The notes: generated from the letters alone by a model not told the origin. Positions 11,641 through 22,944 are shown, counted from the first letter of the stretch. The stretch: DNA of 64,000 nucleotides from Spirometra erinaceieuropaei (GCA_902702965.1 CACRXP010000009.1:1721766-1785765), one strand, 5' to 3'. Numbers and translations are program-made.

Positions 11641-12115
11641 CAGCGAATCAACTCAACGACCCGGGCACAAGATTGGCAGGCCTGTGTCCACGACTATAGC
11701 CACCATCTTCGAAGTCAACAGAATAGCCGCAATTCACGCCAAATACTCAAACGCTTCGCGCCAAGGACGTCGGAACCAAAATTTTCTCATTGTGCCCTTG
11801 CAGTCAGCAGACATTCAGGACGTGGATCGACCTTGTAGGACATCAACAGACCCACCGCAATGGCAACACAATTCATCCGCCTCACATCTCACAACGCACC
11901 ATCACTACCATCACAACCACTAGCCTCGTCAGTAAGGACGTTTCTATTGTTATGCGAAGCATTACCACCACCGAACCTAACACCAACAGTGTGGGCACAG
12001 TCCCAGCTCCTCGCCATCGCGATGGCTCCCGACAAAACGCATATGCCTGGTCGTTTACTTGTGAATCCATCGCACCGCGACGTACTAACCGGCGTCTGTA
12101 GCCCCGGCATGACAT
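11641..12115 (+). pseudogene. LINE ORF2 C-terminus with C2H2 zinc-finger remnant
   Basis: From about 11690 the plus strand reads TTIATIFEVNRIAAIHAKYS and then NASRQGRR. This matches the C-terminal tail I know from flatworm LINE ORF2 products (the 'EANRIAAAKAKREAR' type). A frame shift later, 11790-11855 reads CPCSQQTFRTWIDLVGHQQT, a zinc-finger-like unit (usual form C-x2-C...F...GH...H). A third remnant near 12040-12090 resembles GLVGYL-IHRT. Frameshifts and a stop separate the pieces, and the reverse transcriptase is absent. Confidence is moderate because the match is from memory of family patterns. Confidence 0.62.
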
Positions 12116-12142
12116 TTTGACAGTCTATTTCGATGGTATCCG

Positions 12143-12900
12143 ACATGTGCTTTACAGCAGAATGAGATCAGGGACGGTGACTTGAACTTGAATTAGTTTG
12201 TGGTGATGGTAGGCTTGCGCAGCATCTACTGCACACACTCCTCCCCCACCTGGGCCCGGTGTGAGGACGAAGTCACGAAGATCGGAGGTGGGAGAGTGCG
12301 CAGATGGCCGGCGCGACCGGAGCTGATCCCAGGAGTGCCACCATACCCGGTCCGGATCCCACTAGGTGGCCGCACTAAGAGGGAGCCTCAGTGCGTAAGT
12401 CTGCCACACCACACAAACATACACCGAGCTGATTGTGAGTTCCGAGTTATCCCGTCAGTTGGCAACCTTTCAAACCACGGCTTTTAGAGCACCTTAATAG
12501 ATTCAAGCGCGTCAGGTTGTTTATAATGATAAAATGCGCTGAGTCGTCGGTCTCTCCCTTCCCACTCCCAGGCCCCAGTCAACTGTTCGAGCCGCTCAGG
12601 TGTTCGATGCTGGAAGTGGAAGCAGTGGCTAACAGAGCTACAAAGTCCGTCTGTTCGCGCCACAAGCCCGACCTGACCCCCTGGGCTCATTCATGAGGAT
12701 CACACACGCAAGGGGGCAGAACGCTCAGGTCTCATATGACGCAGAGGGGCCACAAGGTGAAAGGAGTTGAAGACTACATTTCCACTTACGTGAGAAGTGC
12801 CGGTGAGTAGGAGGGATGTAGGAGGGCTATGTGCATGATGCATGTGTTGATGTGGTTGTGTATGCATGACTGGACTCAGGCTTTCATGAAGGCGCATGCC
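12143..12900 (+). repeat. Repeat R, long copy R1b
   Basis: Direct copy of 7703-8485, about 4.4 kb downstream. The CATGTGCTTTACAGC start, GGTTGGCAACCTTTCAAACC block, AGAACGCTCAGGTCTCA block and TTTCATGAAGG end align colinearly. The minus strand near 12870-12915 gives MGLSGGMRLHESL, a clear C2H2 finger half (family form GLxGHMRIHES). Confidence 0.78.
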
Positions 12901-13345
12901 ACCTGAAAGGCCCATGCGATGTCTGCATGTAAGTGTGCAGTGCAGGCAGTGTAGGTGCGTGAGGTGTGTATATGTGTGTGTGTGTTTGTTTGCGTTGATG
13001 CCCCTGGCACCAGTTTGCCAGTCTCTGTGCGATGGGCTCGCAGGTTACCGACCATGCCGGTGCGTGGTGTGGTGGCATTGGAAACTCACGCACCTCATCC
13101 GCTTACAATGTCCAAGGGTATTCAGACACCACACAGGTCTTTTTGGCCGTATGCGTACTCATCATCACCATCGGCATCACCAGTGCCAGAATCACTTATA
13201 ACACCACCACACCGTCAGTTCACTAACGACGGTCTCATCCAATTCTTATCGCTACCGCACATTAGCATCACGCACTGGCCTGGTCGGGTACTTACGAATC
13301 CATAGCACTGAAGCCAGCAAACCAGTTTCTGCAGCCCCAACTGCT
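12901..13345. pseudogene. C2H2 zinc-finger remnants in both orientations
   Basis: Minus strand 13010-13058 reads GMVGNLRAHRTETGKLVPG, the second half of a C2H2 finger and its linker as found at flatworm LINE 3' ends. Plus strand about 13277-13335 reads SRTGLVGYLRIHSTEASKPV, another finger half. So two LINE tails meet tail-to-tail. A TG-rich microsatellite sits at 12968-12988. None of the fingers keeps a full frame with both cysteines and both histidines. Confidence 0.6.
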
Positions 13346-13862
13346 CAAGGATATTTGGCCATCGCTTGTGTGAATTAGGCCTTATGCGCCCCCCTAGGAC
13401 AATCCTCAATAAAGCCGCACCTCAGACCCATTATCAAACCTCGTCCTACTTGCCCATACATACATCCCTAGGGCATACCATGAATCGCACCCCTTGACGG
13501 TTATGCGGTTTTCTAGCAGTAAGCATATGATCCTGTCCGCCTTTGCCGGAATGGCGGACGCGACGTCGCAGGTGCACACCTCACGCAAGCAAGAAGCATG
13601 TTCTGTAATGCATCATGGTATATGAAGTGATGATAGGATCGTTCTTAGCTTCGTAAGCCATTAAACGCAATTGCTGGTTGGCACACCCAAACAGTCAGCT
13701 GGTGTACGGGAGGAGGAAGAGGGAGAATGAGGTCAGCTCTGGTGAACTCATTCCCACGACACTTCAGCGCCTAGCCCACTATAATAAATACGATACGATT
13801 TTAAGCTATCAAGACGGCCTAGAGGACCACCAGCTGACTGAATAACTCGGTCCTCGTATGTA
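13346..13862. other. Spacer; right part resembles tail of repeat R
   Basis: 13705-13862 (AGGAAGAGGGAGAATGAGGTC, CTAGAGGACCACCAGCTGAC) resembles 15950-16140 and probably continues the repeat R copy at 13863. The rest is unassigned. Confidence 0.45.
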
Positions 13863-14279
13863 TCCCCCAAACGGGCCACGTGGCAGATGTGCTGGACCAA
13901 CACGAGGGACATATTGGACTCTGACAGGAGTTATCGAGTTACGCACCATAACAAATGCCAAAATTTCGGAGTTCGGTGGCGGACGCCGTTGCCGGCGTAC
14001 GTCGCGCACACTGGGAATCTGCCCCCTCCTCCACTGTTGTTGTTAATCAAAAACCTGGTTATTTGTTATATGGACCAGGGGGTGTGGAGTGAAACGCCGA
14101 GGTGCGGGCTCGACCGCGCCATCCACCTGCGTCCTCCCCCGTCTCCGGAGTTCTTGGCTCTGTCTTGACACCGAGTCCAGGCGGGGTTGTGGAGGAGAGA
14201 GTGCGGTAGGAGTGTGCAAGTCTGCTCTCACCCTGATGTGGAGCACACGATGGACATAGTCGAAACCGAGGGTCGAACT
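13863..14279 (-). repeat. Repeat R, truncated copy next to gap
   Basis: Direct match to 10306-10735: CCCAAACGGGCCACGTGG, GGTGTGGAGTG, GTGCGGGCTCGACCG, GTCCTCCCCCGTCTCCGG. It runs into the N gap, where CGATGGACATAGTCG marks the module start. Confidence 0.72.
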
Positions 14280-14351
14280 NNNNNNNNNNNNNNNNNNNNN
14301 NNNNNNNNNNNNNNNNNNNNNNNNNNNNNNNNNNNNNNNNNNNNNNNNNNN
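14280..14351. other. Assembly gap (72 N)
   Basis: Unresolved bases inside repetitive DNA. Frames crossing it cannot be interpreted. Confidence 0.99.
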
Positions 14352-15639
14352 ACGCGACTGATTGTTTGACTAACGGACCGCAATTCAGGCTCGATGACTT
14401 CCTCTCGACATGACCTCTATGGCACTCCCACACAGAGAGGATCCGAGTCACACGCAAAGCCCTGCACCTGCGTGTGTGGCACGCATACACGAACTGTTCA
14501 GCTCTGTCACTGCACTTGAGTCCAAATTCGGCCGTCTTGACAGTGTTTTGCTGTCAGAGCCTGATGAGCGAAGGTGGTAATAGTGCGGTAAATGTTGTGA
14601 AAGTACGTTGTTCTATCAACAAATTCACTTGCAGCACCGACGCCCTGTCCACTCCGTGGCGAACATAATGGACATCGCCTCTCCCCCCCCCCTGACGGTC
14701 AAACAGAAATGGCCAGAAATGGCCATTCCGGTCTCCCTTGTCTTTGTCGGTATCATCTCATCTATGTCTACCACAGTGAATTTGTCCAACTTAGCCGTTT
14801 GCCATTTCCCTGCCGTTAGAAGCACCTAACGTTAAAGGCAAATTAACAAGACAACGCGATAGCCCAGAAGACCCCAAGACTAGTCAAGTTCATCATCAAA
14901 TCTGAAATGACCAGTCTCAGTCACCGCTATGCACGCCTGACAAAAGGACTGATCGTGTGCGCGAATCTCACAAAGTGCTCTTTTTCAGCTGTCGAATACT
15001 ACCTGAAGTCAATTAGTGCGACTGATTTTTTATATTGTTTAGATCTTTGGATCTGTCGGCTAACAACAATGGCACCACAACAGGAGTCAGAAGGACGAGG
15101 ATGGTGATTGGACTGCTGTGCCCACCACATGTGTATCTACCGGGAGCGCAATCACATCTACCGTCAGGGAATATGGTGTCAGGGAGCCGAAAACGCATTC
15201 CGGGCTGTGAGACCCGTGGTTTACTGATGCTGACATAGCACACGCTTTCAGACCTTTTGAGCTCTGAGCGTTGGATACTCCACAGAAAACAGACACAGCG
15301 ACGTATATTCGTGAGTTCACGCCCCATATTATGCACTGTTTACTTACCACTAAGGTCGTCTTACCAGACTCCTCCGTAACGATAGGATACCCAAGAAGAT
15401 GGCAACTCCAGTAGATATAGCCCAAAATTTGGAGTGACTTCCCATTGCCCGAAATGTCTGGAAATCGCTTTTTATCTATTGCCTAGTCATCGCGCTCAAT
15501 TTCTTTGCCAAGTGACTGCGTACGATAGGATTTTCGGCAGAAATTTGTATATTTTCCGTGTCTTTTTGGCCTCCGTCCCGTGCGTTGCCCCTTCCCCCCG
15601 CGTAAACGCCCTCTACTACCATTCAACGTAGGACAGGGT
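14352..15639. repeat. Mostly unassigned; short match to repeat N/palindrome at 14702-14765
   Basis: 14702-14765 (CCAGAAATGGCCATTCCGGT, TCTCCCTTGTCTTTGTCGGT) matches the right arm at 9.2 kb. A C run lies near 14681-14692. I recognise nothing in the remainder. Confidence 0.45.
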
Positions 15640-16305
15640 TCACAGGCTAGTTCAAGTTAGTTGGAGGTCCTACACCCTACCGTCGCCAACTTGCTGAGCA
15701 CTTCCCCCTACGATACTCATTTTCGCGGATTTTCTTAACCATAGTTCCCCTCCCCCCGTTTATTTCCTTTAACCATGTATGATTCTGCCCAGTTCCTGAT
15801 GCCCCCTAGAATGGGTTAATCTCTGTCCGCATCCATCGCAAATGTCACGCATGAGTTGGGGAGGGGGGGGGGATGGCGCAGACTCACACAGAGCCAGCCA
15901 CTTGCCTCCAGTCTCCGCATCAGATGGCTGGTTAATCGACTTGAGCAGTGAACTGGAAGGGGGGGAGAAAGAGTGAGGTCGCTTATGGAGACCCCTTTCT
16001 CAAGGCGCTCAGAGCATATTCCCCAAATACAAACAGTCTAATGCGCTCTTAAACTACTACGGTACGATGAAAGCCGTTGCTTGGAGGACTGCCAACTGAC
16101 GGAATAGCTGGATCCTCTGAGAACGGAGAGTCAAACTGTGTGTCGAGCTGCCATACTAACTGACCTCTAACAGGCTGGTCACTTTCCTCTGACGGCGCCG
16201 TTTGTTTTGACGCAACCGTGAACAACGCACAGAGGGAGAGAGAGAGACACGCATCACACCTATACTTGGAAGTTAGGTCTGTGAATTCTTAAATGCTAAT
16301 TTTCT
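15640..16305. repeat. Short repeats; repeat R tail-like segment
   Basis: 15655-15690 (TCCTACACCCTACCGTCGCC) recurs at 32385 and, inverted, at 18607. 15950-16140 resembles 13705-13862. There is a GA-rich run at 16220-16249. No gene. Confidence 0.45.
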
Positions 16306-16584
16306 GGTCAGATGTGGTTATGCAGCTGTACCTGAAGTAAACAAACCCCAGCCACCTGTAATACGGGACCCGTGGTAACAAGGGATTTTTACAGGTGGGC
16401 CGGGGAACGCACAGGCGATGAGGTCAGACAGTTGTATGCAAAAGAAAAGCTGTTGGGAATACATGACTGTACTTTGAGTTGTGGATAAATAGTTTCCATA
16501 ACCCCTAACCCCTATCCCTAGCCCCTAACCCCAACTTCGACTGTATTTTGTCCATCAGGTGGGGCTATATAGCCACATCTCACC
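16306..16584 (+). mobile_element. MITE family A copy A2 with telomere-like array
   Basis: Terminal inverted repeats are GGTCAGATGTGGTTATGCAG at the left and, inverted, the CAGGTGGGGCTATATAGCCACATCT end at 16556-16580. Inside are the conserved TAATACGGGACCCG and GGAACGCACAGGCGATGAGG blocks, then an array of CCCTAACCCCTATCCCTAGCCCCTAACC (about 16499-16534). About 279 bp, no coding capacity. Confidence 0.82.
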
Positions 16585-16962
16585 CAGCGTGGGTTCTGGG
16601 TCTACTGAGCTCTTGAAATCTGACTGGAATTTAAAACTGTTATGTGCGGTTAGTGGAAACCTTCGAACATTAACAGTTAAAGTTCTGCCAGTAGTAAAGC
16701 ATTTCATTCATACTGAGATTGGCAGCACGACTGTTAGAGGTTCATGCAGCCGGAAGTCAGGCTGATGAGTTAATCGGACAATATTGAGGAATTTTCAGTT
16801 TCCGGGTATATAGATTACATGGCTCGTTATCAGAATCTGTAGCGTTTGATCCAAATTATTGATCAAAAATCTATAATCAGCCCTCGACAAAGTGGACAGA
16901 CAGTTTGTGACCTAGGCAACAGCGTTTTTGCTGCCTCCAGGCTAGACATTAAGGAAATTTTC
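16585..16962. other. Spacer between two MITEs
   Basis: No recognisable feature. Confidence 0.35.
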
Positions 16963-17286
16963 ATTCAGATGTGATTATGTAGCCCCACCTGAAGTAAACA
17001 GACCCCAGCCACACATAATACGGGACCGGTAGTAGTGGAGGTTTTTACAGGTGGGGCCTGGAAACGCACGGATGAAGAGGTCAAGTAGTTGTATGCAAAG
17101 GAGAAGCTATTGGACATGCGCGGTTGTACTTTGAGTGGTTGAGAAACAGTTGCTCTAACCTATAAGCCTAACCTCTAACCCCTAACCCTAACCATAACCC
17201 CTAAACCTGACCCCTAACATTAATCCCTAGCCCCAACCTCAACAGTATTGTGTCCGTCAAGTGGGGCCACATAACCACATCTTACC
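16963..17286 (+). mobile_element. MITE family A copy A3 with telomere-like array
   Basis: Left TIR CAGATGTGATTATGTAGCCC; the right TIR is the inverse ending in AACCACATCTTACC. The internal array (about 17154-17245) is CCCTAA-like with many variants (CCTCTAACC, CATAACCCC, CCTGACCCC). It is colinear with A2 and in the same orientation, 380 bp away. Confidence 0.85.
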
Positions 17287-17559
17287 AATATTACTGGCCT
17301 ACTGTTTTTTCTTGCCACTGTTCTTATCTAGGCTGATGCGCTTGATTAATAGTTAGGACTCGTAGTATATAAACCGCTAGTCGTGAGCACAACGTTTTCA
17401 TCGATTGAAATAGCCCCTTCTAAATGTGGTCTTTTTGGTATTCCCTCTAAGTTGGGATCCCACTTACCCCTTTCTTGTTTCTGTGAACACCTGGTCGATG
17501 CTGCACAGATCAGACGCGCGGGGCACTTATAGACGAGCTATTTAGTTTTGTCAGTCAGT
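17287..17559. other. Unassigned spacer
   Basis: Nothing recognised. Confidence 0.35.
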
Positions 17560-17735
17560 GCATCCGATCCAGCTTTCGGTCTTTTTGACTCTATCTGGAC
17601 ACCGGGTCCAAATGGGATGGGAGAGAGAGAGTGCGTAAGATGCTGCGCAAGTCTACCATAATTACAAAGCAATTCACGTTCATTTCACCGTCCCTGTGAC
17701 CATATGCTGTGGGGCACACGGTTGACATCCACGTT
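17560..17735 (-). repeat. Repeat R, first module only
   Basis: On the minus strand the order is CAACCGTGTGCCCCACAG, CAGGGACGGTGAAATG, GCGCAGCATCTTACGCACTC and CCGGTGTCCAGATAGAGTC, as in other repeat R modules. Confidence 0.6.
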
Positions 17736-20133
17736 CGCGGCAGCCGAAATTTCACCGGAAGTCTTCGCCAAATCCCTCGGTCCCCTCACCCTCAGTCTGC
17801 CCTAATTCTGACAAACTACACCAACATTATGTGCGTCTTTTATTCGGCCAAGATCACAAAATAGCCGGCGAAATTTCGCTATCGCACACCGATCCTCACG
17901 TTGTTCCCTTTTCGAAGCAAAAGTGTGACCTTTCTGGTCTCAGACAGGGATCGCTGTATGGACGAACGTCGAGGGTCTAAGGGCCGGCATATAGGCCCAT
18001 CATTCTGTCCCCCGAGGAAGGCATAGAAGCGCACCGTTTTGCTCCGGACCTCTCGGCTAGATAAAAGCAAACTGTAGACTGCAACGTTTGTGCCGGGAAC
18101 ATGTGTCGCAATCAGTCAACTACAATTTAAGCCCGGTCTGGTCAGATTTTTTCGCGCCTCATTCTCGCGTTCTTAAGTTTCCACAAAAGTGCATAAAAAG
18201 GCATGCAGATAAGTACTCCTGCGAAAAGTGCTATCGGATGACTAAGGGATTACTTTCAGACCGTAACTATCCTCTTCTGAAGAGCCGGTATTTTTTGCTG
18301 GGCAGATTTGTTTGCACGGCATTCCCGTTAGACAAGCACGTTCTAGGCACTCGGACTGCCTGTAAGGCTTAATTTCCTAAGTAAGGCGCCAGAAAGGAAT
18401 GTCACCGTGACGAAGTTGTGTGCTTGAAGAGGCATCCCGTGATGTACTTTTAGCCAACAGAGGTATTCCACGAATGCTCGTTCAAAAAACCGGGAAGGTT
18501 TTGAAAAAGGCCATTCTATCGAACGGCCCTATTCGGGTTAGCACAGAAGGGCGATTAATAGCCCATTAAGTCCCAATGCAAAGAACAATATTATTTTTGC
18601 CAACGGTAGGGTGTAAGACCTCTACAAATTTGAGATAGTTTGTGAACCGTGTCATACGTGAATGGTGGTAGAGGGGTTTTAGGAGTGGGGCGGCACCCAG
18701 GACGGAGAGCCAGAAAACACAGAAAATAAATACATTTCTATCAAACGTCTAATCGTACCCTGTCATATGGCAAAAAATTAAGTGCGATAATTAAAAAAAC
18801 GAGGAGACGATTTTCTTAAAATAACGGAATTTGGGTAAACTGCCACTAGTTTGTTTATATCCAGCCAGGAAACCAAGGAACCTTCAACCAAAGGGAACGG
18901 TTAATAATAAGCAGTACTTGCAATCACACTGAATTTTGATGTAAATGATGGAGCTGCCGGCTACGTGCAGTCCTACATCCTACCGTTAGCCTATTCCGTT
19001 TACAGGTTTTATTTGCAGCGCGAAAACGACGTCGGTTTTCTAGAGTGGGTATGACTGTTCGAATGATTTTAATAACCGTTGTTAACGTTTCTCTCCGCTG
19101 ATACTAATGGAATTTTATACAGTGATCTTAGTTATGAGAAAAGTACTTATAAATGTCGTTCGGATCTAGAGAATCTGACCAAAAGTGTATTGTATTCTGA
19201 AACATTTGGAAATTCTAAATAAATAGACGAAAACTAACCGACTACATAAAATTGTGACCTCTGAGTAGCCAAAAATACTTTCAAACAACTGCGACAGATA
19301 TGCCTGCGTCGGTGATAGCATAAAGTTTGCATTTATTAGAGCAATCTCTCGTCCATCGGGGACAAACGAAGTCGCCTTTGCAGACGATACATTCTACATC
19401 AAAATCTCATACTGTGGCAGTAGACAGTAGGATTGTGTGTCGTATCGACTTCGGAAGAAAAAACAATGACTTTCAGAACACAAAGGCACCAGCTGCAGTG
19501 TGAGGAGAGTGATATTGCGCGAGTATTGGAGAGTAGGCGGGCCCACGCAACGTTTTAGACCACATCTAATTTAAAACTCAGCGGAAGGACAATCTCACGT
19601 TTTTCTCATCGCGACATACAGGATGGACAATATGGTCTTCTGACTGACCTAGGTTTGCTGAACAGTCTCCGTTCTTCAATTCTGGTCGGCCATGGCATAG
19701 ATGATCAACGGTCAAAAAGGAAATACCTTAAACAAAATGCTGCCACAAATTCCGAATTCACGGAGTTATTTATCCTATGTCCACATTTAAGGAGTCGCAT
19801 ATGTGCGGGCACCTTGTCTGTGGATGTTACAGAAATAATCAATTCTACGTCCTAACTGCAATAACTTTTAATTGATCTGTCATTACGACAACTCTGTTTC
19901 AACTCTTTCCCCTGGAAAAATGTGTCGTGCTGCTTAAAGTACCCTACAGAGGGAAGTCTGCACGCATATTGGAAAGACTTGACTGGCCGCAACAATTGCT
20001 CAAAGCACTTAACGCGCGGCAATAGTTTAATTTTACTGTCCAAATTAAAGTACAAAGCACATCCAGATGTTTCAGCTTTCTAAACATCTTTCTTTACGAA
20101 CAAACGACATTCACAACTGCCTCGAATCGGTAC
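17736..20133. other. Unassigned 2.4 kb, no gene recognised
   Basis: It contains only a short inverse of the 15.65-kb word (CAACGGTAGGGTGTAAGACC at 18602). Frames are under 100 codons and lack motifs. No repeat family in the window covers it, so it may be older unique DNA or intron. Confidence 0.4.
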
Positions 20134-20396
20134 GGTAAGATCTTATTTCGTGGCCGTACCTGTTAAGGTATAGAGTTAAGGGTAAGGTGTTAGAGTTAGG
20201 GTTTAGGGCTTAGTGCTAGGGTTAGAGGTATGGTTAGGGGTAGGCGTTACGGGTTAGATTTGGGGGTTAGTGGTTGAGGTTAGGGATTGGGGTTAGTGTT
20301 GGGGGTTAGTATTAAAACCCCTATTACCACCGGCCCCGCATGGCAGACGGCTGGGGCTTGTCTACTGCATGTTCGTCTACGAAATAAGATCCGACC
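20134..20396 (-). mobile_element. MITE family B copy B1 with telomere-like array
   Basis: The left end is GGTAAGATCTTATTTCGTGG and the right end is the inverse (GTCTACGAAATAAGATCCGACC). The interior is a degenerate GGGTTAGGGTTTAGGGCTTAG-like array (about 20164-20315), then ACCCCTATTACCACCGGCCC. Orientation is opposite to B2. About 263 bp, no coding capacity. Confidence 0.85.
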
Positions 20397-20699
20397 TAGT
20401 TTACCACTAAGCACACGCTCAACGGCATATTTACACAATCCGTGAGAGCTGCTGCCTTTTGTGCATTTTCCAAGCACAAGCATGCTGCCTCATTCCATCA
20501 ATCGAAACGCCGTAGTCCAGTGAGTATCCGCAATTTGCGGAAAATCCATTCGATTACATTTTAAGCCCAGAACATAGACTAATTTTACGCAAAATAAATC
20601 AAGATAAGTTGTGAGGAATAATTCCAAGGACTTTCAGGCAGCCATGGGCATTATGTTTGACAGATCGGATTCAAGAATTCGTAAAGTCGACACGGTGGC
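20397..20699. other. Unassigned spacer
   Basis: Nothing recognised. Confidence 0.35.
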
Positions 20700-21540
20700 C
20701 TCTGAAATCTACATGTGTTCGTGTACTCAATGAAAACCCCATTTTCGCGAATGCGCAGAATGTGTTACGAAATTAAGTATGATGCAATAGGTCTCTCATT
20801 GGCTTTCTTTTGGCTGCATAATCTTGCAAAATATCTGTTGTCTGATCAACTCTGATCACCGACATCGTAAATACCCAAAAGGTGCTCTACGCCGTCACCC
20901 ATGACGATCACGCTGTTTTCTTTGCGGTATGATCTATATTGCCTATTAGGTGACTTACAAGACGCGCATATTTTGGTTGGTTACTCTGTTCCGGAATGAA
21001 AAAATCACCTCATACCCAGTCGGATGTCAAACATTTGTATCACTCTGCACCTCAGGAGTCAGCATCAACACACGCTGTTGTCAACGAAATCTCGACCAAT
21101 TATAAAGCGGGGGTACGTACAAATCCCTCAGACTAACAGATGTTTGATATATTGACACATCTGAAAAAACTCTGGTTAAAACACACTCCACTTTAAAGGC
21201 AAGAGAAGCACGGGTTGGATTGGTTTGCACAAATTGGAGACCTGGTTACGACGGCGCAGCGACAAAATGCCGTCGTGGCTTGTGCTGGCTGCCGGCCAGT
21301 TGACTCCGTTTTACTGTGATGCCTTGCATCTGTGCGTTTTGCCAACGGTCCACGGTCAGTTTTAAAAGTTTCCCGATTAATTAAGACATACGCTGCGCTA
21401 AAAAACGACACGACGCACCGGTGGCCATCTCTGGGAGCGCCTCCCAGCGTGCAAATGCCACCTACCAGCGCACTTGCAAAACGCATTAGCCTGCAACCCA
21501 ACTGTCGGCTAGTTCACACGCAGGGTAGAAAGCGGACTGA
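20700..21540 (+). repeat. Dispersed repeat Q, plus copy
   Basis: It matches the inverse of parts of 33140-34270: ATTTTGGTTGGTTACTCTGTTC, ACGCTGTTGTCAACGAAATCTCG, GACACATCTGAAAAAACTC, GCACAAATTGGAGACCTGGTTACGACGG, AACGACACGACGCACCGGTGGCC and AGCGCACTTGCAAAACGC appear in reverse order on the other strand there. No domain is recognised in its frames. Class unknown. Confidence 0.62.
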
Positions 21541-21939
21541 GAGCTGTGTCAGCCACTTGTGTAAAGTGCACTAGATAACAGATCCCCACGTATACAGTGT
21601 GCCTTTTCACGCAGGCTTTTGCCCACAAATCCCGGTCCAGTTATATTTCCCATAACTGGGTTCTAAAAAGTCCAGGTTGGTAACTGAGAAGGGAGTTCAA
21701 AAGAAGGAGAGGAAGAAGACTCGATCACTGAATTAAGCAGTTAACTGGCCTGTTTCGAATTCTCGCTTGGACCCGTCATCAGAGACAGTCGCAGATAGGG
21801 GTGATGAAGGCACAAGGAGTGCAACTACATGTTATTCAAGCAAGCCTATGGTTGTATGGCAACTGCCTCCTGCGCATACTACACTCCGTGTGCCTCTATT
21901 ACTGAGACTGCCTCCTGAATGTGTCAAATGAGCCTTTGA
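21541..21939. other. Unassigned spacer
   Basis: No recognisable feature. Confidence 0.35.
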
Positions 21940-22231
21940 CCCCCCACTGTTGTGGTTGGGATCTCACTCGACCCAATTCTGTCTGCCCACCAGCTCGCTA
22001 CTGACGACAGTATCAGTATCGATCATCAGTACGTCATAGGTCATACCAAGTGAGGCATATAAACATGCCAAGTAAGCGTTTTACCCTCATTGTTGGGATT
22101 CGGATCTCACTGGGTCCTATTCTGTCCGCCCGCTAGCTTGCTACTGACGACAACGAACGCTGTGTCCTGGGACACACACCATAGCTGGCGGGAGGACAGA
22201 ATAGGATCCAATGAGATCCTTACCACAACAG
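21940..22231. repeat. Hairpin with 50-nt arms plus an adjacent single-arm copy
   Basis: 22090-22140 (TTGGGATTCGGATCTCACTG, CCTATTCTGTCCGCCCGCTAG) is the inverse of 22180-22231 (AGCTGGCGGGAGGACAGAAT, CCAATGAGATCC, ACCACAACA). The loop is about 40 nt. A further direct copy of the left arm plus the CTACTGACGACA loop start lies at 21950-22005. It could be a small foldback element. Confidence 0.75.
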
Positions 22232-22944
22232 TGAGTGTCAAACACTTGCATGACATGTTTATATTACCTCGCTTGCTTACTTACAGGAGACATGATTTCT
22301 TCTCAGGCTTTCTGTTCTTTCCTTGCTTTACCAACGGAAATGTCGGTCGAAGCCTGGACCTAAGATGGGAACTTGATCAGTTGGTGTGTCGATCTGGTGC
22401 CGGCGTACATAGCCCTGCGCAGTCATCTCCAAGCATGCGTCACTTATTGTTGATAAGCCCTCTACAACTACCACTTCTGGTGCTAGCATCTCGGACGATG
22501 TGCCCCTGTAGGAGTTTGAAAGCTCAAAAAATAAACAAATTGCTCTTGTGCTCGATTACTCCTCTCTCTTTTTCTCCCTAACGTGTTTTCCTATCCAGGA
22601 TTTATTGTTTATTTCATGAAACATGCTGGACGCTGGATTAGCATCTACAATCAGTCGATTATGTATATTGCTTAAATAGTGTGGGTATTTTTCCGAATAC
22701 GACTTATACGGGTTAGCCAATGCACCGTAAATGAATTAGCCCAGCATCATTCCGCCAGATCCTTTGTGTCCGGATCTATACTTAAATCCTGCTTGTAAGT
22801 TAATGGCTTGCGAAATCACTTTGTATGTTCGACGTCTACTGCAGGTTAAAACTAGTGCACTAAAACCAGTAACGTACTAAGACAGTATCCTTCAGAACAT
22901 TTACAAAAGTGTCATTCAATCCTCATTAGTCTCGAATCACCAAG
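22232..22944 (+). repeat. Mostly unassigned; short LINE 5'-end-like match
   Basis: 22395-22435 (TGCCGGCGTACATAGCCCTG, CGCAGTCATCTCC) matches 62884-62921, which directly precedes the LINE endonuclease. It is probably a stub of the same LINE. The rest is unassigned. Confidence 0.5.
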
